Assembly (NCBI RefSeq): GCF_000379525.1
Contig: NZ_KB902493.1
Coordinates: forward strand, 204-64,203
Source: Lamprocystis purpurea DSM 4197
GTDB taxonomy: Bacteria; Pseudomonadota; Gammaproteobacteria; Chromatiales; Chromatiaceae
Direction: 5' to 3'
Length of the DNA: 64,000 nt
In this document: in pieces, positions 46,077 to 55,944 of the stretch
Layout of the letters: each line of letters opens with the position of its first letter
Position numbering within the stretch: position 1 is the first letter of the stretch
Translations under genes and position numbers: made by a program
Notes under the pieces: generated by a model
What the model was told of the DNA's origin: nothing
What the model saw: only the letters and a program-made list of their open reading frames with translations
Database searches by the model: none

Positions 46077-49000
46077 TCACCCCGTCGCCGTCCGAATCCA
46101 CTCCACCCGCTTGAACATGACTCCGTAGTACACCACCGGGATGACCACCAGGGTCAGCACGGTGGAGACGAAGAGTCCGAACAGCAGCGACACCGCCAGC
46201 CCCGAAAAGATCGGGTCGTCGAGGATGAAGACCGCGCCGGCCATGGCGGCGACCGCGGTCAGGACGATCGGCTTGGCGCGCACCACGGCGGAGTTGATGA
46301 CGGCCTCGGCGAACGGCCGACCCTCGCGCACCTGCTGGTTGATGAAGTCCACCAGCAGGATGGAGTTGCGCACGATGATGCCGGCCAGCGCGATCATACC
46401 GATCATGGAAGTGGCGGTAAACTTGGCACCCAGGAGCGCATGACCAGGCAGAATGCCGATGATGGTCAATGGAATGGGCGCCATGATGATCAGCGGGACC
46501 AGATAACTGCGAAACTGCGCCACCACCAGCAGATAGATGAGGATCAGACCCACGCCGTAGGCGATTCCCATATCGCGGAAGGTCTCATAGGTGACCTGCC
46601 ATTCACCATCCCATTTGATGCTGTATTCATAGGGATTGCCGGGCTGCTGGGTGTACCACTGCGGCAAGTTCAACTGGTCGGTGAGCGTGGCCGCGATCAC
46701 GAACAGACCATAGAGCGGGCTGTCGGTGGGGCCGGCCATGTCGCCGGTGACATAGACCACCGGCAGCAGGTCCTTGTGGTAGATGCTGGGCGCGCGGGAG
46801 GTCTCCACCAGGCTGACGATCTCAGACAGCGGCACCAGCGCGCCGCTCTGCGAGCGCACCCGCAGGGCCAGCACCTGATCCACGTCAGCCTTGTCGGCCT
46901 CGGCGTACTCCACCCGAATGGGCACGGCATATTTGACGTTGGCCCCATGCAGGAAGCTCATATCCTCGCCCTTGAGGACGGTGGAGAGCGCTTGCGCGAC
47001 ACTGGCCTGGGTGACACCCAGGCGCGCCGCCTTGGCGCGGTCGATCTCCACCACGAGCTTCCTGGCCGGATGCTCCACCGAGTCGTCCACATCGACGATA
47101 TCGGCGGTCGACGCGAAGGCCGCCCGCACCTGACGCGCCTGCGCGATCTGACCCGCGTAGTCGAGCCCGTAGACTTCCGCGACCAGCGGTGAGAGCACCG
47201 GCGGTCCCGGCGGGATTTCGACGAGTTTGGCATTGCCGCCGTGACGCAGGGCGATCGTTTGCAGCGGGTCACGCAACCCCAGCGTGATCGCATGACTCTG
47301 CTCGTCGCGGTGATGCTTGTCCACCAGATTGACCTGGAGGTCGCCCAGATGCGCGCCCTCACGCAAATAGTATTGGCGCACCAGACCGTTGAAGTTGATG
47401 GGCGCGGCGGTGCCGGCATAGGCCTGATAGTCGGTGACCTCGGGAACCGTGGCCAGGTATTCGCCCATCTCGTCGAGCACCCGCGCGGTCTGCTCCAGAC
47501 TGGTCCCCTCCGGCATGTCCAGGACCACCTGGAACTCGCTCTTGTTGTCGAAGGGCAACATCTTGAGGATCACCGCCCGGTTGACCACGAGCAGCAGGGA
47601 TCCGCCGATCAACAGCAGGATGCCGAGCAGCAGCAGCCAGCGATTGACGTGGCCCCGGCGGCCGGCGAGGAAGGGGCCGATGACGGTCCCGAACAGGCGC
47701 GCCAGCAGGCCGCCGTCGGTGCCGTGCCCATGATCAGGCAACCGGCCCGCGGCCAGCGCCTGGTCATGGCGCCGGCCGAGCATGAAGTTGGTCATCCAGG
47801 GTGTGAAGATGAAGGCGACGGCGAGCGAGATCAGCATGCCCATGGACGCGTTGATGGGAATCGGCGACATATAGGGCCCCATCAGGCCGCTGACGAACGC
47901 CATCGGCAGCAGAGCCGCGATGACCGTGAAGGTGGCCAGGATCGTCGGCCCGCCCACCTCGTCGACCGCCCGCGGCATCAGGTCCAGGAGTCGGGACCGC
48001 GATATGACCATATGCCGGTGGATGTTTTCCACCACCACGATGGCATCGTCCACCAGGATGCCGATCGAGAAGATCAGCGCAAAGAGCGAGACGCGATTGA
48101 GCGTGAAACCCCAGGCCCAGGAAGCGAACAGCGTCAGCGCCAGAGTGACGATCACCGCGGCGCCGACGATGATCGACTCGCGCCAGCCCACCGCCAGCCA
48201 CACCAGCAGAATGACGGAAACGGTCGCGAACGCGAGTTTAGTGATGAGTTTCTTGGCCTTGGCGTCGGCGGTGGCGCCATAGTTGCGGGTCACCGTGACC
48301 TCGACGTCCGCGGGGATGAAGGTGCCGTGCAGTTGCTCCAGGCGATCGATGACGCGCTGGGCGACATCCACCGCGTTCACCCCCTCCTGTTTGGCCACCG
48401 CGATGGTCACTGCCGGGGTGGTGCCTTTGAGATCCAGTCCGACATGGTGCGCACCGGGACCGGCACCCAGCCAGGCATAGCTCTCCGGCTGCTCGGGGCC
48501 GCGCTCGATGGTTGCCACGTCGCGCAGATAGACCGGGCGTCCGACGTGCAGACCCACCACCAGGTCGCCGATCTCCTCGGGACTCGACAGGAAGGCCCCG
48601 GCCTGAATCAGTATTTCCTGGTTGTCGGCGGTGATCGTCAGGTTGTCGGCATTGAGATTGCCGGCCTGCAGCGCGCGGCGCAGGTCGGTGAGGTCGACGC
48701 CGTAGCCGGCCAACGCCTGCGGCTGCAACAGCACCCGCACCAGTTGCCGCGGCACCCCCAGGGTGTAAACATCGCGCGTACCGGGGACGCGTTTGATCTC
48801 CTGCTCGATGGCATGGGCGACCTGACCCAGCTCGAAGGCGCCTTTACCGTTGTCCGCGCCTGAGCCCTTGGACCACAAGGTGGCGGTAATGATGGGTACA
48901 TCGTCGATGCCCTTGGGCTTGACGATCGGCATCCCGACGCCCAGGTTTGCCGGCAGCCAGTCCTGATTGCTCTGCACTTTGCTGAACAGACGCACGATCG

Positions 49001-49340
49001 CATCGGTGTTGTCCTCGCCTACCTTGAACTGGACGGTGACCACGGCCATCCCCGGACGGGAGACCGAGTAAACGTGCTCGATGCCCTTGATCTCGGAGAG
49101 CACCTGCTCGGCGGGTCCGGCCACCAGATGCTCGATCTCGCTCGCCGAGGCCCCGGGAAAGGGGATGAAAACATCGGCGAAAGTGACATTGATCTGCGGC
49201 TCTTCCTCGCGCGGCGTGACCAGCACGGCGAAGAGCCCCAGCAAGAGCCCCACCAGGGCCAGCAGCGGGGTAATTTCTGTCGCCTGAAAGCGCGCGGCGA
49301 TCCGCCCGGCGAGGCCCAGTCCGACAGCCTCGTTAGTCAT
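46077..49340 (-). CDS. RND efflux transporter permease (HME/CzcA-like)
   Basis: 1087 residues with twelve expected transmembrane helices and two large periplasmic loops. Typical RND patterns: VFIPFPGASASEIEHLV, PGMAVVTVQFKVGEDNTDAI, SIGILVDDAIVVVENIHRH with the proton-relay Asp pair and GIIVRNSILLVDFINQQVRE. It exchanges protons for toxic compounds or metals; the substrate is not decidable from sequence. The start is the ATG at 49340, which overlaps the adaptor stop by 8 bases. No outer-membrane partner is adjacent. Confidence 0.93.
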   Translation of the reverse strand: MTNEAVGLGLAGRIAARFQATEITPLLALVGLLLGLFAVLVTPREEEPQINVTFADVFIPFPGASASEIEHLVAGPAEQVLSEIKGIEHVYSVSRPGMAVVTVQFKVGEDNTDAIVRLFSKVQSNQDWLPANLGVGMPIVKPKGIDDVPIITATLWSKGSGADNGKGAFELGQVAHAIEQEIKRVPGTRDVYTLGVPRQLVRVLLQPQALAGYGVDLTDLRRALQAGNLNADNLTITADNQEILIQAGAFLSSPEEIGDLVVGLHVGRPVYLRDVATIERGPEQPESYAWLGAGPGAHHVGLDLKGTTPAVTIAVAKQEGVNAVDVAQRVIDRLEQLHGTFIPADVEVTVTRNYGATADAKAKKLITKLAFATVSVILLVWLAVGWRESIIVGAAVIVTLALTLFASWAWGFTLNRVSLFALIFSIGILVDDAIVVVENIHRHMVISRSRLLDLMPRAVDEVGGPTILATFTVIAALLPMAFVSGLMGPYMSPIPINASMGMLISLAVAFIFTPWMTNFMLGRRHDQALAAGRLPDHGHGTDGGLLARLFGTVIGPFLAGRRGHVNRWLLLLGILLLIGGSLLLVVNRAVILKMLPFDNKSEFQVVLDMPEGTSLEQTARVLDEMGEYLATVPEVTDYQAYAGTAAPINFNGLVRQYYLREGAHLGDLQVNLVDKHHRDEQSHAITLGLRDPLQTIALRHGGNAKLVEIPPGPPVLSPLVAEVYGLDYAGQIAQARQVRAAFASTADIVDVDDSVEHPARKLVVEIDRAKAARLGVTQASVAQALSTVLKGEDMSFLHGANVKYAVPIRVEYAEADKADVDQVLALRVRSQSGALVPLSEIVSLVETSRAPSIYHKDLLPVVYVTGDMAGPTDSPLYGLFVIAATLTDQLNLPQWYTQQPGNPYEYSIKWDGEWQVTYETFRDMGIAYGVGLILIYLLVVAQFRSYLVPLIIMAPIPLTIIGILPGHALLGAKFTATSMIGMIALAGIIVRNSILLVDFINQQVREGRPFAEAVINSAVVRAKPIVLTAVAAMAGAVFILDDPIFSGLAVSLLFGLFVSTVLTLVVIPVVYYGVMFKRVEWIRTATG

Positions 49341-50460
49341 GCGCAACGCTCCCGTCTTTGGCGTGCCGCTGCGCGCCCTGGGACTTCAGCACCACCCCAG
49401 CCGCGATCGGGTCCAGGGCAACCAGTTCGCCCTCGCCGAGACCCGACAGCACCACATAGGCATCCTCCAGGGTGCGGCCGAGACGCACCTGCCGGAAATG
49501 CACATGGTCATCGGCCATGTAGACGTAGACCCCGGTGACCTCGGAGCGATGCACCACGGCCGCCTTGGGCACCGTGAGTTCAGCCCGCTCGCCGACCACG
49601 AAGCCGGTCTTCACCATCATGCCGGGAAAAAGCGCCGGGGTCTCCCGGGGCAGTTCGATCCGCACCTTGAAGGTGTTGGACTCCAGATCGGCAAAGGGAA
49701 AAATAGTGATGGCCCGGGTCTCGATCAGTTGACCGTCGGGGAGATAGACCCGCGCCGCTCCGCCCGCGCGCACCGCCGGGATCACGCTCTGCGGGACGTC
49801 CACGATCACCCGCAGCTCATCGGTCGAGATGCCGCTCATGACCGGCGAGCCGGGACTGGCGATCTCACCGACCTCCATATGGCGGTGGGTGACGATGCCG
49901 GAGTACGGGGCTCGCACCTCGGTGTATTTCAACTGCTCCTCGGCCTGCTCCAGACGGGCGTTCGCCGCCTCCAGGGCGGCCCGCGCGCTGGCCAGATCGG
50001 CGGTCGCCTTGTCCATGGCCGAGTCGGACACGTTCTTCTTCTGATAGAGCCCCGCGACCCGCGTATGCTCGTCGCGCGCCTGCTGCATCTGGGCGGCCGC
50101 GGCCTTGGCGTCGGCCGCGGCTTGGGCGACCCGGGTGCGGTGTTCGGTATCCTTGATGCGGGCGATCACCGCGTCCTTCTGCACGACGTCATCCACGTCA
50201 TAGAAGATTTCCTGCACCTGCCCCTGCGTCTGAGCCGCGACCGTGGTGCGATTCACCGCCTCCACCACGCCGTCCAGTCGGTATTCGCGGGGGACGGTGC
50301 GCCGCTCGGCGGCGGCGGTCGCCAGACCGGCCTGATCCTGGGCGGTCGTCCGAACGGACTCCCGATCTTGGTCCGACTGGACCGCCGGGGCCGGGTCCGC
50401 CGCCCAGGCAGCGAGTGAGAACAATGCGGTCAGGGCAGCCGCGGGATGGATCAGACGCAT
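49333..50460 (-). CDS. RND efflux periplasmic adaptor
   Basis: 375 residues with an N-terminal signal peptide (MRLIHPAAALTALFSLAAWA, cleavage about 21). The HlyD/AcrA-like pattern has a lipoyl/barrel-sandwich part (VEAVNRTTVAAQTQGQVQEI), a long helical hairpin (about 105-175, Ala/Gln-rich) and beta-barrel segments with YTEVRAPYSGIVTHRHMEVG. It links the RND pump to an outer-membrane channel. First gene of the two-gene operon. A palindromic operator-like sequence lies 17 bases upstream of the ATG. Confidence 0.92.
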   Translation of the reverse strand: MRLIHPAAALTALFSLAAWAADPAPAVQSDQDRESVRTTAQDQAGLATAAAERRTVPREYRLDGVVEAVNRTTVAAQTQGQVQEIFYDVDDVVQKDAVIARIKDTEHRTRVAQAAADAKAAAAQMQQARDEHTRVAGLYQKKNVSDSAMDKATADLASARAALEAANARLEQAEEQLKYTEVRAPYSGIVTHRHMEVGEIASPGSPVMSGISTDELRVIVDVPQSVIPAVRAGGAARVYLPDGQLIETRAITIFPFADLESNTFKVRIELPRETPALFPGMMVKTGFVVGERAELTVPKAAVVHRSEVTGVYVYMADDHVHFRQVRLGRTLEDAYVVLSGLGEGELVALDPIAAGVVLKSQGAQRHAKDGSVAHD

Positions 50461-50476
50461 GGTGATTGCACCAAGA

Positions 50477-50498
50477 AATATTAGATAACACTAATATT
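50477..50498 (-). promoter_or_regulatory. ArsR-type operator-like palindrome
   Basis: aatatta-gataacac-taatatt: perfect 7-base arms in an AT-rich island within GC-rich DNA, directly upstream of the adaptor start. ArsR/SmtB-type repressors bind comparable AT-rich inverted repeats. A repressor binding here would block transcription or translation of the efflux operon. No regulator gene is adjacent. Confidence 0.65.
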
Positions 50499-50612
50499 AT
50501 ATGATTTTATTGCCAGTTCAAGTGAACTGATCGTTCCGGGGGCAACGCGGAGGCCGGACCCTCGGCCCGCGCGTCGCAACGCCGCAGCGAGTGCGAGTCG
50601 TCGCGACCGCGC

Positions 50613-51092
50613 TCAACCGCGCGGCGCCGAGTCCGCCCGCCGCTGCGAACCGCGGGCCAGATGCTCTTGATAGTAATCCACATAATCCCGGTCCTCGGCC
50701 ATCACGTGGTTGAAGAACCAGCGCTTGAAATCCTGCATGGTCTCGGCGCCGAGGCACTGACCGGGCGTCTCGGCCAGGGTACGGCGCAAGTCGACAAACT
50801 CGGCAAGTTGCAACTCGTGCTCACAACGGTGGGCATCATAGCCAGGGAAGCGGATACCCCGCAAAAACGACTCCTCGGCGACGAAATGGCGGCGCGTGAG
50901 CGTAATCAGCGCGTCCAAGGTCACGAGGACCCCGCCGTTCGCGGCGCCCGGGTAGGGAGGCAGAACACCCTGAACCGCGCGCTCGTTGACCGCGACCAGT
51001 TGGTTCAGTAAGGCGCCGAGTTCCCGGTGATCACCATCGATCCAGTCGACGCCGGTCCGCCACTCATCGCGCCAGGTCAGAAAATCGGCCAT
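50613..51092 (-). CDS. bacteriohemerythrin
   Basis: 159 residues. The four-helix di-iron binding pattern is intact: WIDGDHRELGALLN (first His), HFVAEESFLRG (His and Glu), HRCEHELQLAEF (two His) and FFNHVMAEDRDYVDYY (His and Asp). Such single-domain hemerythrins bind O2 for storage, sensing or delivery in microaerobic bacteria. It stands alone; the upstream gene is the divergent DUF29 remnant. Confidence 0.92.
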   Translation of the reverse strand: MADFLTWRDEWRTGVDWIDGDHRELGALLNQLVAVNERAVQGVLPPYPGAANGGVLVTLDALITLTRRHFVAEESFLRGIRFPGYDAHRCEHELQLAEFVDLRRTLAETPGQCLGAETMQDFKRWFFNHVMAEDRDYVDYYQEHLARGSQRRADSAPRG

Positions 51093-51231
51093 GGATTGCC
51101 CCTCGATTGGTCATAGAAAAACGTCGACCGCGGGCATCTGGTCGATCAGCGATAGACGCGGCGGCCGTCGTTGCCTCAGAGTCTAGACGAGAAGCGCCGG
51201 CGATTGTTCCGCGATAGCGTCAGCGACCGAC

Positions 51232-51515
51232 CTGCAAAAACAATCAAGCGCGCTCGTCCTGCTGAAATGGAAATACCAGCCGGAACGCCGAGGTGCCGGC
51301 TGGGACAAGACCATCAAGGCCCAGCGCCAGGAACTCGCCTACGCCCTGGACGAGTCGCCCAGCCTGCGGGGCAAGCTGACAGAGTTACACGTTTGATTGA
51401 TCTCTTATGGACCACGGGGGTCGTGGTCGCGGAAACCGGCCTCGATTGCTTTCCGGATGAGTGTATCTGGTCGGTCGCCGGTGAGATCCTGAACCCGCTT
51501 TGGTTACCCGATTGA
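51232..51515 (+). pseudogene. frameshifted DUF29-family remnant
   Basis: Frame one (51232-51396) gives LKWKYQPERRGAGWDKTIKA then QRQELAYALDESPSLRGKL, the central DUF29 pattern. A second frame (about 51400-51515) gives VAETGLDCFPDECIWSVAGE, ending ILNPLWLPD, which matches the DUF29 C-terminus. A stop at 51394-51396 separates them. The N-terminal half is absent. DUF29 proteins are small, multicopy and often mobile in cyanobacteria and sulfur bacteria. Confidence 0.75.
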
Positions 51516-51520
51516 AATTC

Positions 51521-51603
51521 CGTAGGTTGGGGTGACGAAGGAACCCCAACAACAACCATCGGTAGCCGGCCGTGTTGGGGTTCGTCCCTCACCCCAACCT
51601 ACG
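51521..51603. repeat. REP-like inverted repeat
   Basis: Long inverted repeat with arms cgtaggttggggtgacgaag / cgtccctcaccccaacctac (imperfect) about a central spacer. The short palindrome at 3529-3553 inside the antitoxin remnant has the same gttgggg/c...cccaac core, so both belong to one repeat family. Confidence 0.75.
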
Positions 51604-51608
51604 AGAGC

Positions 51609-51866
51609 TCAACCTGCCGCGCGCAGTTCCTCGCGGATAACCTGGCGCAGGGTGTCGACGAGATCGCTGCCCTCCCGGCGCCGTATGTGCTCGCGCAGAG
51701 CGGTGTTGATCATGGCCTGGTAGTCGCCTCCGCCCGCGTCATTCACCTGACGGCGGAACCAGTCGATCACCTCGTCGTCGAGGCGAACGCTGATGGGGGT
51801 CTGACCGGATGCCGGCGGGGCGATCGATCCACGCTTGCCGACACTGAAGTCATAGGTCTTGGTCAT
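51609..51866 (-). CDS. brnA: BrnA-family antitoxin
   Basis: 85 residues: KTYDFSVGKRGSIAPPASGQ, TPISVRLDDEVIDWFRRQ and YQAMINTALREHIRR fit the RHH-type BrnA antitoxin, which represses its own operon as a complex with BrnT. It follows brnT by 3 bases, the standard order. Because brnT is reduced to 32 residues (next feature), this antitoxin is effectively an orphan. Confidence 0.88.
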   Translation of the reverse strand: MTKTYDFSVGKRGSIAPPASGQTPISVRLDDEVIDWFRRQVNDAGGGDYQAMINTALREHIRRREGSDLVDTLRQVIREELRAAG

Positions 51867-51869
51867 GGC

Positions 51870-51968
51870 TCAGGTCCCGTACTGTTTCCGCTCGGTGGCG
51901 TCCGCAAGCTCGATGCCGTGCTTGCGGCGGTTAGTGCGTTGTTTGTCCAAGTCCCACTCGAAATTCAT
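51870..51968 (-). pseudogene. brnT: internally deleted brnT toxin gene
   Basis: 32 codons. The N-terminus MNFEWDLDKQRTNRRKHGIE matches BrnT (MKFEWDPAK...N..KHGV). This is joined directly to TERKQYG, matching the BrnT C-terminus (..T.RER.QYE). The catalytic middle (about 50 residues) is missing. Upstream, from 51969 to 52334, no gene was recognised. Confidence 0.8.
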
Positions 51969-52334
51969 GACGAACAGAAGCTTGGGCTCAGTCGCCCGAA
52001 ACGTCAAGATGGACTTGGCGAGGTTTGTCCGGCACGCAATGCTGATTCAGATTCGCGTCTCGATCGGTGGGGCAAAGGCGGCGTGAGCTGATCCCCGGGC
52101 GGCGATCCGGCCGGGGGCCGGGCCTGTGGTACGGGTCAGATCAGGGTCGGCGGCGCTACGCTCGTCGCTTCGACGCCCGGCCGCGTGATCACCCGTTTTT
52201 TTCAGGATGCGCCCGCCGCGGCGGATTCGCGTTAGCATTGCGTCGGTCTGGGCCAGTATCGGTCAGCCAGCCCCTTCACCAGCACCCCAGGTCCCCGGCC
52301 ACCCCGGGGTCCCGGCACACGCGGAGCCTCAGCC
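51969..52334. other. intergenic region, no gene recognised
   Basis: 366 bases between brnT and the aas-like gene. It includes the brnT-brnA promoter region, a GC-rich palindrome around 52105-52125 (gatccggccgggggccgggc), and the leader of the next gene. Nothing else is supported. Confidence 0.4.
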
Positions 52335-55300
52335 ATGAACCGGTTGTTTCGCATCGGGGGCTTCCTGCCCTTCATCGGGATGATGTTCCTCAATGCCTTC
52401 GTGGACCTGGGGCACAAGATCGTCATCCAGAACACGCTGTTTAAGACTTATGACGGTGACGCGCAGATTCTGCTGACCGCCATCGTCAATGCTCTGATCC
52501 TGCTGCCTTTTGTCTTGCTGTTCTCACCCTCGGGTTTTCTCGCGGACCGCTTCCCCAAGGCGCGGGTGATGCGCTTCTCGGCCTGGGCCGCGGTGGTCAT
52601 CACGCTGGCCATCACAGCCTTCTATTACCTGGGCTGGTTCTGGCCGGCCTTCGGGATGACCTTCCTGCTGGCCGTGCAGAGTGCCATCTACTCACCGGCG
52701 AAATATGGCTATATCAAGGAACTGGTGGGCAAGGAGGCGCTGGCGGCGGCCAACGGCTGGGTGCAGGCGACGACCACCACCGCGATCCTGGCCGGGATCT
52801 TCTTTTTCTCGATCCTGTTCGAAGGCCGGCTCGCGGGCCACAGCTACGCCACCCCCGGCGAGGTCATGCATCTGGTGGCCCCGGCCGGCTGGCTGCTGGT
52901 GCTCGGCTCACTGATCGAGGTGAGTCTCTCCTATCGGCTGCCGCAGACCGTGACGGGCGCGGCGATGTCGTTCGACTGGAGCAAGTACGGCAGCGGGCGC
53001 TACCTCAAAGACAACCTGCACGCCGCCTGGGACAACCGGGTCATCTGGCTGTCCATCATCGGGCTCGCCGTCTTCTGGTCCATCTCGCAGGTGATCCTGG
53101 CGGTGTTCCCGGCCTTCGCCAAGGAGACCCTGGGCGAAACCAACACGGTGGTGATCCAGGGTCTGCTGGCCTGTTCGGGGCTTGGCATCATCCTCGGTTC
53201 GGTGATCGCCGGCCGGGTCTCGCGCGACCATGTCGAGACCGCCCTGGTGCCGATCGGCGCGCTCGGGATCGCCATCGCCCTGTTCGTCTTGCCGGGGCTG
53301 CAGTCCATCTGGGCGCACGCGCTCAACTTCGTGCTGCTGGGCGTGCTCGCCGGGTTTTTCCTGGTCCCACTCAACGCCCTGATCCAGTTCAATGCCGGCG
53401 AGCAGGGGCTGGGCCGGGTGCTGGCCGCGAGCAATTTCATCCAGAATATCTGGATGCTGGTGTTCCTGGGGCTGACGGTGGCCGCCGCCCGCGCCGAGTT
53501 GGGCGGGCTGAGCCTGATGCTGGCGCTGGCGGTGGTGGCCCTGATCGGCGCCATCTATACCGTCTACCAGCTCCCGCAGTCGTTGGTGCGCTTCATGATC
53601 GCGCGCGCCATGGCCACCCGTTACCGACTCAAGGTCATCGGGCTCGATCATCTTCCGGCGCAGGGCGGGGTCCTGCTGCTCGGCAATCACATCAGTTGGG
53701 TGGATTGGGCCATGGTGCAGATGGCGAGCCCGCGCCCGGTGCGGTTCGTGATGGAACGGGAGATTTACGAACGCTGGTATCTGAAGCACTTCCTGAATTT
53801 CTTCGGCGTCGTGCCGATCTCGCGCGGCAGCAGCCGCCACGCCATCCAGGCCGTCACCGCGCTGCTCGACCAGGGCGAGGTCGTCTGTATCTTCCCGGAG
53901 GGGACCATCAGCAAGAACGGTCAGCTCTCCGAATTCAAGCGCGGGTTCGAGCTGGCGGCCAGCCAGGTCAATCCGGCGCGCGGGCCCGTGCTCATCGTCC
54001 CCTTCTATATGCGCGGTCTCTGGGGCAGTTGGTTCTCCTACGCCAGCGCCAAGCTCAGAGAGGGTCGGCGCGAGGGGCGGGTGCGGGACGTGGTGGTCGC
54101 TTTCGGTGCCCCACTGCCGCTGGCGTCGGGTGCCGAACGGGTGAAGCAGGCGGTGTTCGAACTGTCGGTCAGTTCCTGGCAGATCTATGTCGCCGGTCTA
54201 CCCAGCCTGCCGGCGGCCTGGCTCGCCGCCGCCAAACGCGACCTCGGCCGGGTCACGGTGATCGACGCGTCCGGCGCCACCCTCACCAATCGTCGGCTCA
54301 TCACCGCGGTCCTGCTGTTCGCCGGCCGGATACGCCGGCTGGCCCCGGAACCCGCCATCGGCATCCTGCTCCCGGCCAGCGCCGCCAGCGCCATCGCCAA
54401 CCTGGCCGCGCTGCTCGCCGGCAAGCAGGTGGTGAACCTCAACTACACGGCCAGCCCGGAGGCGCTGCGCGCCGCCGTCGACGCCGCCGGACTGCGGCAC
54501 GTGATCACCGCGGACCTCTTTCTCAAACGGCTCGCCGGGCGCGGTATCGATCTCGGGAGCGCCTTTGCCGAGGTCACTCTGCATCCGATGGAAGACCTGC
54601 GCGCCCGGATCGGCAAGCTTAAGTCCCTGGCGATGCTGATGCTGGCCATCCTGTTGCCCGCGCGACTGCTGCTGCTCCTGTTCGGGCAGCGCGTCACTGC
54701 CAAGACCAGCCCGGATGCAACCGCCGCGATCCTCTTCTCCAGCGGCAGCGAAGGCGCGCCCAAGGGCATCGAGCTGACCCACCGCAACATCATGGCGAAT
54801 CTGCGGCAGATCGCGGACGTGCTCAATACGCAGACCAATGACGTGATCCTGGCCAATCTGCCGCCCTTCCACGCCTTCGGGCTCACGGTTACCACCTTCC
54901 TGCCGCTGGTGGAGGGCATCCCGATGGTCTGTCACCCGGACCCCACCGATGCCGCCGGCACCGCCAAGGCCATCGCCCGCTACCGCGCGACCGTGCTGTG
55001 CAGCACCTCGACCTTCCTGCGGCTCTACACCCGCAACAAGAAGGTCCATCCATTGATGCTGGAGTCGCTGCGGGTGGTGGTGGCCGGCGCCGAGCGCCTC
55101 GCCCCGGACGTGCGCGACGCCTTCCTGCTCAAGTTCCAGCGCCCAATCTACGAGGGCTACGGGGCCACCGAGACCACGCCGGTGGCGAGCGTGAACGTGC
55201 CGGACACCCTGGACATCGAGAACTGGAAGGTCCAGTCCGGTTCCCGGCCCGGCACCGTGGGCATGCCCCTGCCCGGCACCAGTTTCCGGGTGGTGGACCC

Positions 55301-55805
55301 GGAGCGCCTCGCCACCCTGCAGCCGGGCGAGGACGGGCTGATCCTGATCGGCGGAGTCCAGGTGATGAAAGGCTACCTCAAAGACCCCGAGAAGACCGCC
55401 GCGGCGGTCGTCGTGCTGGACGGGATGCGCTGGTACAAAACCGGCGACAAAGGGCACCTGGACACGGACGGCTTTCTCACCATCGTCGACCGCTACTCAC
55501 GCTTCGCCAAGCTGGGCGGCGAGATGATCAGCCTGGGCGCGGTGGAGGAGCAGGTGCGGCGGGTCCTGGCGCAGCCGGAACTGGAGTTGGCGGCCGTCAA
55601 TCTGCCGGACGAGAAGAAAGGCGAACGCATTCTGCTCCTGGTCGCGGCGGACCTCGACCCCGAGGCCGTGCGCCGCGCCCTGCTCGCGGCCGGGGTGAAC
55701 CCCTTGAGCATCCCGACGGAGATCCGGCGGGTCGATGCCATTCCCAAGCTCGGCAGCGGCAAGACCGACTTCGGCGGGGTGCGGCGTCTCGCCCTGGCGG
55801 CCTGA
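52335..55805 (+). CDS. aas: fused LplT-Aas: lysophospholipid flippase / acyltransferase / acyl-ACP synthetase
   Basis: 1156 residues, a three-part fusion. (1) An MFS transporter domain with about twelve helices (1-410), LplT-like. (2) A PlsC-type acyltransferase (about 425-640) with NHISWVD (HX4D) and FPEGTISKNG. (3) An AMP-binding acyl-acyl-carrier-protein synthetase (about 645-1156) with FSSGSEGAPKGIELTH, YGATETTP and a C-terminal GSGKTDF. In E. coli LplT and Aas are separate proteins that re-acylate 2-acyl-GPE at the inner membrane; here all steps sit in one chain, a form known in many proteobacteria. Monocistronic. Confidence 0.93.
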   Translation: MNRLFRIGGFLPFIGMMFLNAFVDLGHKIVIQNTLFKTYDGDAQILLTAIVNALILLPFVLLFSPSGFLADRFPKARVMRFSAWAAVVITLAITAFYYLGWFWPAFGMTFLLAVQSAIYSPAKYGYIKELVGKEALAAANGWVQATTTTAILAGIFFFSILFEGRLAGHSYATPGEVMHLVAPAGWLLVLGSLIEVSLSYRLPQTVTGAAMSFDWSKYGSGRYLKDNLHAAWDNRVIWLSIIGLAVFWSISQVILAVFPAFAKETLGETNTVVIQGLLACSGLGIILGSVIAGRVSRDHVETALVPIGALGIAIALFVLPGLQSIWAHALNFVLLGVLAGFFLVPLNALIQFNAGEQGLGRVLAASNFIQNIWMLVFLGLTVAAARAELGGLSLMLALAVVALIGAIYTVYQLPQSLVRFMIARAMATRYRLKVIGLDHLPAQGGVLLLGNHISWVDWAMVQMASPRPVRFVMEREIYERWYLKHFLNFFGVVPISRGSSRHAIQAVTALLDQGEVVCIFPEGTISKNGQLSEFKRGFELAASQVNPARGPVLIVPFYMRGLWGSWFSYASAKLREGRREGRVRDVVVAFGAPLPLASGAERVKQAVFELSVSSWQIYVAGLPSLPAAWLAAAKRDLGRVTVIDASGATLTNRRLITAVLLFAGRIRRLAPEPAIGILLPASAASAIANLAALLAGKQVVNLNYTASPEALRAAVDAAGLRHVITADLFLKRLAGRGIDLGSAFAEVTLHPMEDLRARIGKLKSLAMLMLAILLPARLLLLLFGQRVTAKTSPDATAAILFSSGSEGAPKGIELTHRNIMANLRQIADVLNTQTNDVILANLPPFHAFGLTVTTFLPLVEGIPMVCHPDPTDAAGTAKAIARYRATVLCSTSTFLRLYTRNKKVHPLMLESLRVVVAGAERLAPDVRDAFLLKFQRPIYEGYGATETTPVASVNVPDTLDIENWKVQSGSRPGTVGMPLPGTSFRVVDPERLATLQPGEDGLILIGGVQVMKGYLKDPEKTAAAVVVLDGMRWYKTGDKGHLDTDGFLTIVDRYSRFAKLGGEMISLGAVEEQVRRVLAQPELELAAVNLPDEKKGERILLLVAADLDPEAVRRALLAAGVNPLSIPTEIRRVDAIPKLGSGKTDFGGVRRLALAA

Positions 55806-55944
55806 AGCGCCAGGCTGAATGCTGACGGCCGAGCGCTGAGCGTGCTGTTCAGGTCGTCGGTCCGCACAGCGGACCCTACGGATCACCACCGTCCCGTCGG
55901 GTCCGCTGTCGACCACAACGCTGATCAAGACCCCGACGCCCGCG

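Noticed and set aside
47241-48863. 540-codon plus-strand frame opposite the RND pump
   Set aside because: His/Asp/Arg-rich antisense translation; no start context.
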